Source: Deltaproteobacteria bacterium
GTDB taxonomy: Bacteria > Chloroflexota > Dehalococcoidia > Dehalococcoidales > BS750m-G39
NCBI GenBank assembly: GCA_013202445.1
Contig: JABMRW010000104.1
Coordinates: forward strand, 1 to 6,510
Length of the DNA: 6,510 nt
Direction: 5' to 3'
Below, in pieces: positions 1 to 3,872 of this stretch. How positions within the stretch are numbered: position 1 is the first letter of the stretch; each line of letters opens with the position of its first letter. The translations under genes were made by a program, and so were the position numbers. The notes beneath the pieces are model-generated. The model saw only the letters and a program-made list of their open reading frames with translations. It did not search any database and had not been told where the DNA came from.

Positions 1-1740
1 CGGGCATCCATCGCACACCCTGTCTCTGCCTTCATAAACCCGGTAGCATTTCTCCCCAATGCGGTCACCATAAAGTCTCCTTACCGGCTCGTTCTGGTAA
101 ATAATGTTAAAGTCTTTATCCCGTATGTTGAGGCCATCTTCCATGGTATCTATTAGTGATTGCAGCTTGTTCTTTTCGGCTTTAAGCGCTTTTTCCACCC
201 GCTTGCGCTCGGTGATATCGCGGGCAAATACAAAAAATTGCCCTTCGCCCACATCAAGGTAATTTACGCTTATCTCAACATCAATTATCTTGCCGTCTTT
301 ATGTTTGTGCCGGCTCTCAAAACGTCCGTAACCTTGCTCAATTATTCCTTTAATATGTTGAGCAACCTCCTGGGGACTTTCTATGGCTTCTAAATCCGCT
401 ATGGACATTTTAAGTAGTTCTTCTCGGCTATAACCTACCATCTTGCAATATGAGTCGTTGACTTCAAGTATTTTACCCTCCAGATTGGTAAGCCAGAAAC
501 CGTCAAGGGCTGTTTTTAGGATTGTCTCCAGTTTCTCTTCAGCCCGCTTGCGCTCGGTGATATCGCGGACAATGGTAACAAAGCCTTCTTTTTTGCCGTC
601 CTTCTCAACTAATTTAGAGTTAACTTCGATAAGAACGGGGCTGCCGTCCTTGCGTTTGGCTTCTAGTTCTAGTATAAAGGGGGCACGTTTGCCTCTAATT
701 ATCTCACCGAAGAGCTTGACCATCTTAGGCAGGTCCTTCAGGCTGAGAACACCAATCCTGGCAAAGTTCTTACCGATTACTTCCTCTGGTTTATAGCCAA
801 AGCACTCCTCTGACCTTCCGTTTATATCAACAATCTTGCCGTACCTATCCAGACGGATAATTACCTCACTGACATTTTCAAAAATTGTCCTGTATTTCTG
901 TTCACTTTCCTTAAGCGCTTCCTCCGCCCGCTTGCGGTCGGTGATATCGCGGGCAAAAATAAACAGTTGCCCTTCGCCCACATCAAGATGATTTACGCTT
1001 ACCTCAACATCAATTATCTTGCCGTCTTTACGTTTGTGCCGGGTCTCAAAACGGTCGAAACCTTGCTCTTTTATTATTTTTATACGTTGAGTCGTCTCCT
1101 CAGGACTTTCTATTACTTCGACGTCCGCTACGGACATTTTAAGCAGTTCGTCTCTGGTATAACCGACCATCTTGCAGTATGAGTCATTGGCTTCCAGTAT
1201 TTTGCCCTCTAAGTTGTCGATGGTAAAACCGTCGAGGGCTGTTTTTAGGATTGTCTGCAGTTTCTCCTCAGCCTGCTTGCGCTCGGTGATATCTCTGGCC
1301 TGAAGAGCTACCCTCGTTACCTTTCCTTGGTCTTCTACTATGGGATATACGATATTATCAAAATATATCCCCCCATTTTCGTCCTCGAAACGACATGGCT
1401 TACCTGTCTGAAATACTTCATCGATGTATCGTTTTCTTGATTTTGCTAGTTCTGGCGGAATTAAGTACCAACTATTACTACCAATAATTTCTTTGGGTTG
1501 TTTGCCAAACTTCTCAGCCATAGCCTTATTAATATCGGAGACGATGCCTTCCTTATCTACTACGGCTATAAAATCCGGTGTGGCATTTAATATGGCGCTC
1601 TTTGTCTCTTCACTCTCCCGCAGCGCTTCCTCCGTCTGCTTGCGCTCGGTTGCCGGTGCTTCTAATTCAGCAACCGGCTGGCGCAGCTCTGACCCCTCAC
1701 TGGTGAGTTTTTCTTCTTTCTTCTTGTAAGTCTTTTTCAC
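1..1740 (-). CDS. Multi-PAS sensor protein, probably a sensor histidine kinase; C-terminus beyond the left edge
   Basis: The minus strand is open from a GTG at 1740 to the left edge: 580 codons, no stop. Residues 1-45 are charged and probably coiled coil. Four PAS domains follow: PAS1 about 46-150, PAS2 161-268, PAS3 282-396, PAS4 404-511. Each ends in a PAC-type motif close to ARDITERK that leads into a short helical linker. A fifth PAS starts near 525 and is cut at 580. No membrane segment or signal peptide is visible, so a soluble cytoplasmic sensor is likely. The GTG is chosen because GGAGG lies six bases upstream and because the N-terminus aligns with the start of the remnant gene upstream. 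No kinase domain is in view; histidine kinase output is inferred from the family and from the response regulator gene upstream. A diguanylate cyclase or other output is possible. Ligands are unknown. PAS2 and PAS4 are near-duplicates. The gene looks more AT-rich than dnaE. Confidence 0.9.
   Translation of the reverse strand, partial: MKKTYKKKEEKLTSEGSELRQPVAELEAPATERKQTEEALRESEETKSAILNATPDFIAVVDKEGIVSDINKAMAEKFGKQPKEIIGSNSWYLIPPELAKSRKRYIDEVFQTGKPCRFEDENGGIYFDNIVYPIVEDQGKVTRVALQARDITERKQAEEKLQTILKTALDGFTIDNLEGKILEANDSYCKMVGYTRDELLKMSVADVEVIESPEETTQRIKIIKEQGFDRFETRHKRKDGKIIDVEVSVNHLDVGEGQLFIFARDITDRKRAEEALKESEQKYRTIFENVSEVIIRLDRYGKIVDINGRSEECFGYKPEEVIGKNFARIGVLSLKDLPKMVKLFGEIIRGKRAPFILELEAKRKDGSPVLIEVNSKLVEKDGKKEGFVTIVRDITERKRAEEKLETILKTALDGFWLTNLEGKILEVNDSYCKMVGYSREELLKMSIADLEAIESPQEVAQHIKGIIEQGYGRFESRHKHKDGKIIDVEISVNYLDVGEGQFFVFARDITERKRVEKALKAEKNKLQSLIDTMEDGLNIRDKDFNIIYQNEPVRRLYGDRIGEKCYRVYEGRDRVCDGCP
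176..531 (-). repeat. Intragenic repeat copy B, encoding PAS4
   Basis: This segment encodes residues 404-522 of the multi-PAS protein and repeats the PAS2 segment at 905-1260. Both copies share ILKTALDGF, NDSYCKMVGY, KDGKIIDVE and LDVGEGQ. Differences cluster at the start of the domain (FTID against FWLT) and mid-domain, which may alter ligand preference while keeping the fold. Confidence 0.85.
905..1260 (-). repeat. Intragenic repeat copy A, encoding PAS2
   Basis: This segment encodes residues 161-278 of the multi-PAS protein. It is a direct repeat of 176-531 at an offset of 729 bp, a multiple of three. My hand alignment gives 90 identical residues of 117. At 970-1053 the DNA differs from 241-324 at only about five of 84 positions. 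Confidence 0.85.
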
Positions 1741-1751
1741 TCCTCACCTCC
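1741..1751 (-). promoter_or_regulatory. Ribosome binding site that decides the GTG start of the multi-PAS gene
   Basis: GGAGG (1751-1747) sits six bases before the GTG at 1740, the same geometry as at the remnant gene start. It lies beyond the stop of the remnant frame at 1776, so the large gene has its own initiation site. Confidence 0.8.
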
Positions 1752-1997
1752 GCCGGGGTAAGCCGGTTATGACGGTCATTTGTTCTTTGGTTTGCATCGG
1801 GTGATACCATCCAAATCAGTAGCTGATATACCGTCGGTGACCGACTCAAAGATTTTTCGTAGTACTTGCTGGCTCTCCTGCAGTGCCTCATCCAGCCGCT
1901 TGTGCTCGGTGGCTAGTGTTTTTAGTTCAGCGACTCTTTGGCGCAACCCGGCCAGTTCACTGGTGAGATGCTCTTCTTTCTGATAGGTCTTCATCAT
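1744..1997 (-). pseudogene. Truncated, frameshifted 5' remnant of a PAS-sensor gene (73-codon open frame)
   Basis: The open frame runs from the double ATG at 1997/1994 to a TGA at 1776. Residues 1-48 form a charged, coiled-coil-like segment and residues 49-65 are the start of a PAS domain (RKIFESVTDGISATDLDGIT); eight unrelated residues then precede the stop. It aligns from the first residue with the downstream multi-PAS protein, sharing KTY, EE, LTSE, LRQ, VAEL, ATE and EAL at matching positions. The likely lesion is one extra C in the CCC at 1798-1800. Removing it would continue the PAS strand as GITDANQRT, but homology stops soon afterwards, so a deletion has probably also removed the rest. 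The ribosome binding site is excellent (GGAGG, six bases, ATG), so a 73-residue peptide may still be made. A functional short coiled-coil protein cannot be excluded. Confidence 0.65.
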
Positions 1998-2008
1998 ATT
2001 TCACCTCC
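1998..2008 (-). promoter_or_regulatory. Strong ribosome binding site of the PAS remnant, overlapping the response regulator stop
   Basis: GGAGG (2008-2004) lies six bases before the ATG at 1997 and overlaps the last codons and TGA of the response regulator gene. This fixes the start and implies coupled translation. Confidence 0.8.
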
Positions 2009-2540
2009 GAGTGATGCGGAGAAAATTATGGACGGCGGTAATAATGTCTGATTCGCCGAAGGGCTTATTCATAACCCCGAAGGGACCCTGGGCTAAGGCC
2101 CACGCCATCATGTCACTATCGGGATAGCCGGTTATAATGGCCACCGGTAGTCTGGGCTTTACGGCTTTTATCTGACGAAAGAGCTCAGCACCATCCATAC
2201 CCGGCATTTTCAGGTCTATAAAAGCCAGGTCTAAATCCTGCTGGTTTACCACTTCTAGGGCAATTGCCGCAGTCCCGGCGGTTATTACATTGTGCCCTAA
2301 CTCCTCTAGGGTCTCCTTAAATAGCAGGCGGACTACCTCTTCATCATCGACGACCAGGATGTTCGCCTTTACTTTGGCCGCGTTTTTCTGTAGCCACTTA
2401 TCAATTAATCTGATGTCGAACCGCCACTGTCGGCCTACCTTGGTTGCCGGGATTCTGCCTTTTTCCAGCAGCCTGTAGATGGTCTTTTCGGTTACTCGCA
2501 GGTAATCAGCTACTTCCCCGACGGTCCTAAGCTTGACCAT
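2001..2540 (-). CDS. Response regulator with N-terminal excisionase/MerR-like HTH and C-terminal receiver domain
   Basis: This 179-residue protein has two domains. Residues 3-51 are an excisionase-family winged helix-turn-helix: TVGEVADYLRVTEKTIYRLL followed by the GRIPATKVGRQWRF wing. Residues 59-176 are a complete receiver domain. The acidic pair is D65/D66, the phosphoacceptor is D109 in FIDLKMPGMDG, the switch Thr is T137 in IITGYPD, and the conserved Lys is K159 in NKPF. All key residues are present, so it should be phosphorylatable and should bind DNA. The DNA-binding domain precedes the receiver, the reverse of OmpR or NarL regulators. The start is supported by AAAGGA upstream of the ATG. 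Its stop TGA overlaps the ribosome binding site of the next gene, so it is co-transcribed with the PAS genes and its partner is probably the multi-PAS protein. Repeats upstream make autoregulation plausible. No gene name is assigned. Confidence 0.92.
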   Translation of the reverse strand: MVKLRTVGEVADYLRVTEKTIYRLLEKGRIPATKVGRQWRFDIRLIDKWLQKNAAKVKANILVVDDEEVVRLLFKETLEELGHNVITAGTAAIALEVVNQQDLDLAFIDLKMPGMDGAELFRQIKAVKPRLPVAIITGYPDSDMMAWALAQGPFGVMNKPFGESDIITAVHNFLRITRR

Positions 2541-2622
2541 GTTTTGTTCCTTTCTTCGACATCAATACTTGCTGTGGTAAGTTTATGCTCTTATTGGGCT
2601 ATAATGACCATTATTGTATAGT

Positions 2623-2641
2623 ATAGTCTATCATAGTCTAT
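2623..2641. repeat. Pair of direct repeats (ATAGTCTAT) at 10-bp period
   Basis: ATAGTCTAT is found at 2623-2631 and again at 2633-2641. It shares the core AGTCTA with the tandem decamers about 106 bp away and has the same 10-bp period. The copies overlap the spacer and -10 box of the proximal candidate promoter, a position suited to repression. Function is inferred. Confidence 0.75.
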
Positions 2642-2652
2642 ATTGATGTCAA
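2625..2652 (-). promoter_or_regulatory. Candidate proximal promoter of the response regulator operon
   Basis: On the minus strand a perfect TTGACA (2652-2647) is followed by 16 bases and TAGACT (2630-2625), which matches four of six -10 positions. Transcription would start near 2618, leaving a leader of about 78 bases before the ATG at 2540. The -10 hexamer is itself the core of one AGTCTA repeat. Confidence 0.5.
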
Positions 2653-2682
2653 GATGAATTATCTTAACTTTTGTTACCAATG

Positions 2683-2718
2683 TACTAGGCTACATAGGGA
2701 GCATTACCTAGCCTACTA
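2683..2718. repeat. Imperfect inverted repeat, 10-bp arms with one mismatch
   Basis: TACTAGGCTA (2683-2692) pairs with TAGCCTACTA (2709-2718) across a 16-base loop, with one C-C mismatch. No T-run follows on the minus strand, so it is not a typical intrinsic terminator. It may be a transcript hairpin or an operator between the two candidate promoters. Confidence 0.5.
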
Positions 2719-2730
2719 TTTGTGGGGAAA

Positions 2731-2758
2731 AGTCTAGTAAAGTCTAGTAAAGTCTAGT
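2731..2758. repeat. Three tandem decamers (AGTCTAGTAA), last copy 8 of 10 bases
   Basis: AGTCTAGTAA occurs at 2731-2740 and 2741-2750 without gaps, and its first eight bases recur at 2751-2758. The period of 10 bp is close to one helical turn, so each copy faces the same side of the DNA. Further in-phase AGTCT appears at 2781. The array is far too short and spacer-free to be CRISPR. It is best read as a regulatory protein-binding array upstream of the response regulator gene; that role is inferred. Confidence 0.85.
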
Positions 2759-2771
2759 GCTAATATTAGCA
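2758..2771. promoter_or_regulatory. Perfect 14-bp palindrome, possible operator
   Basis: TGCTAATATTAGCA reads the same on both strands with no spacer. It abuts the third tandem decamer and covers the -10 box of the distal candidate promoter. A symmetric dimer-binding site is plausible; no regulator is identified. Confidence 0.5.
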
Positions 2772-2790
2772 GGTTTAAGCAGTCTGTCAA
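2762..2790 (-). promoter_or_regulatory. Candidate distal promoter of the response regulator operon
   Basis: A second perfect TTGACA (2790-2785, minus strand) is followed by a 17-base spacer and AATATT (2767-2762), four of six matches to a -10 box. A start near 2755 would fall within the tandem decamers, and the -10 box lies inside the palindrome at 2758-2771. Both elements could therefore act as operators for it. Confidence 0.4.
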
Positions 2791-2842
2791 GGAATTAAGT
2801 TCTAGTTAATATGGGGGGCAGACTAATGGTTATTGGGTAAAG

Positions 2843-3637
2843 TCAGTCTTTACCAGTGGTAAACGTAGGGGGGAAGGGTGGTTTGGCTCTATAGCGGGTT
2901 CGTTTGGCCTCAGAGGTTCCTATTGTCCTCAGGTTTAAGAAGTCCAGTTCGTATTCCTCAATCAGTCCCTCGGCGGCAAAGCTGAAGTATTTGTTGCCGC
3001 CGATTATGATATGGTCCAGGAACTTAATCTGCATGATGTTGCCGGCAAAGACCAGGCCTCTGGTTACCTCTTTATCATATCGGCTGGGCTCGGGGTCGCC
3101 GGAGGGGTGGTTGTGGACAAAAATCAGCGAACTGGCGCTTTGCCTGATGGCCTTTTCCATGACTTCGCGGGGGGAGATGGAGCTGCTGTCTACCGTGCCT
3201 TCAAAGAGGTCGGCGGTGTCCATAATCTGGTTCTGGATATTCAAATAGATAACCTTGATTAGCTCTTTCTTGAGGTCCCGCATGGAGTGATAGAGATAGT
3301 CAAAAATCTCTTTGGCCGATTTATATACCGGCTTATCCACAATTTGCTGTCTGAGAAACTCGGTGGCTACCTCCCGTACCAGCTTGATGCCGAAGGCGCT
3401 GTGAGGGCCAATGCCTTCTACCTGCTGTAGCTCTTGGGGGGAGGCGGAAAGTGCCCCCCTCAGGGTCTTGAATTTCTTGAGGATCTCTTTGGCCGGCTGT
3501 TTGCAGTCCTTGCGGGGGGCGCCCAGGGTCAGGAGCAGTTCAATGATTTCATAGTCGTGGAATCCGGCAAGCCCCGACTTGAGGAACTTTTCCCTTAATC
3601 TTTTTCTATGTCCTGTTGCTGGGTCTTTCTTCGTCAT
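2843..3637 (-). CDS. radC: RadC family JAMM/MPN-domain protein
   Basis: The protein has 264 residues. Residues about 8-95 form the N-terminal UPF0758 helical region with a helix-hairpin-helix motif, VEGIGPHSA (73-81). Residues about 103-226 are the MPN/JAMM domain. The metal-binding signature HNHPSGDPEPSRYD is complete (H175, H177, S185, D188), followed by LDHIIIGG (207-214). A tail of roughly 35 residues, ending basic and proline-rich, extends past the usual RadC end. The ATG at 3637 is supported by GAGGAG seven bases upstream. The start lies inside the preceding DUF2007-type gene (32-base overlap), so translation is probably coupled. RadC proteins carry a metalloprotease-like fold; a role in DNA repair was proposed but is not well established, and the substrate is unknown. 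Family membership is certain; function is not. Confidence 0.96.
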   Translation of the reverse strand: MTKKDPATGHRKRLREKFLKSGLAGFHDYEIIELLLTLGAPRKDCKQPAKEILKKFKTLRGALSASPQELQQVEGIGPHSAFGIKLVREVATEFLRQQIVDKPVYKSAKEIFDYLYHSMRDLKKELIKVIYLNIQNQIMDTADLFEGTVDSSSISPREVMEKAIRQSASSLIFVHNHPSGDPEPSRYDKEVTRGLVFAGNIMQIKFLDHIIIGGNKYFSFAAEGLIEEYELDFLNLRTIGTSEAKRTRYRAKPPFPPTFTTGKD

Positions 3638-3872
3638 CAGTCGGCTCCTCGGCTGGCGGTTGCAGGCTGTCTAAAATCTCCTGGGCTTTCTGGCGGTAAC
3701 CGTAGGCTACCATTATCCGGCAGGGGAGGCTGGAAACGCCCATGAATGATATGGCGTCCTGGGGGTTAATCATGGCCGGGATGCCGTTTTGAATGAGTAT
3801 ATCCTTCCATATCTCGGCGGTTAGCTGGTCGGGGGCGGTGGTTAGCAGCAGCCACTGCTCCTTTTTAGCCAT
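3606..3872 (-). CDS. Small DUF2007-type protein (putative signal-transducing domain)
   Basis: This is an 88-residue soluble protein. Residues about 6-70 match the DUF2007 pattern: a first strand WLLLTTAPD, a helix with AEIWKDILIQNGIPAMI, then a strand (CRIMVAYG) and a helix ending in AQEILDSL. The fold is a small ferredoxin-like alpha/beta domain related to PII-type proteins; the biochemical role of the family is unknown. The last 18 residues are acidic and probably disordered. The ATG overlaps the dnaE stop codon (ATGGCTAA), and the 3' end overlaps radC by 32 bases, so this is the middle gene of a tight three-gene operon. The ribosome binding site is weak (AAGGT, about nine bases from the start), which fits translation by re-initiation after dnaE. 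Family assignment is by pattern recognition only. Confidence 0.75.
   Translation of the reverse strand: MAKKEQWLLLTTAPDQLTAEIWKDILIQNGIPAMINPQDAISFMGVSSLPCRIMVAYGYRQKAQEILDSLQPPAEEPTDDEERPSNRT
3645..3650 (-). promoter_or_regulatory. radC ribosome binding site inside the upstream gene
   Basis: GAGGAG (3650-3645) lies seven bases before the radC ATG at 3637, within the coding sequence of the DUF2007-type gene. It supports this ATG and coupled translation. Confidence 0.75.

Larger units (their letters stand above)
2541..2842. other. AT-rich regulatory intergenic region between radC and the response regulator gene
   Basis: No credible gene lies in these 302 bases on either strand. The region follows the radC stop and precedes the response regulator start, both on the minus strand. 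It holds two candidate minus-strand promoters, two groups of 10-bp-period direct repeats, a 14-bp palindrome and an imperfect inverted repeat, each listed separately. The tetranucleotide CTAG occurs six times between 2685 and 2805. No hairpin followed by a T-run, as in an intrinsic terminator, is visible for the dnaE-radC operon. Confidence 0.8.

Noticed and set aside
443..796. Plus-strand open frames opposite the multi-PAS gene, here and at 160-393, 967-1182 and 1424-1729
   Set aside because: All are antisense to clear PAS coding sequence. Two of them resemble each other only because PAS2 and PAS4 are duplicates.
1697..1891. 64-codon minus-strand frame as a separate gene
   Set aside because: It only crosses the frameshifted part of the relic and the start of the multi-PAS gene in the wrong frame. 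It has no suitable ribosome binding site and no recognisable domain.
2600..2605. Perfect TATAAT on the plus strand
   Set aside because: No acceptable -35 box is at the right distance and no plus-strand gene follows. In AT-rich sequence this is likely to occur by chance.
2651..2665. Small hairpin AAGAT-GAATT-ATCTT as a terminator
   Set aside because: The stem is five A/T-rich pairs with no T-run on either side, and it overlaps the proximal -35 region, so termination is unlikely.
2731..2758. CRISPR array or plasmid-type iterons
   Set aside because: The repeat unit is 10 bp with no spacers and only three copies. No replication initiator or cas gene is present.
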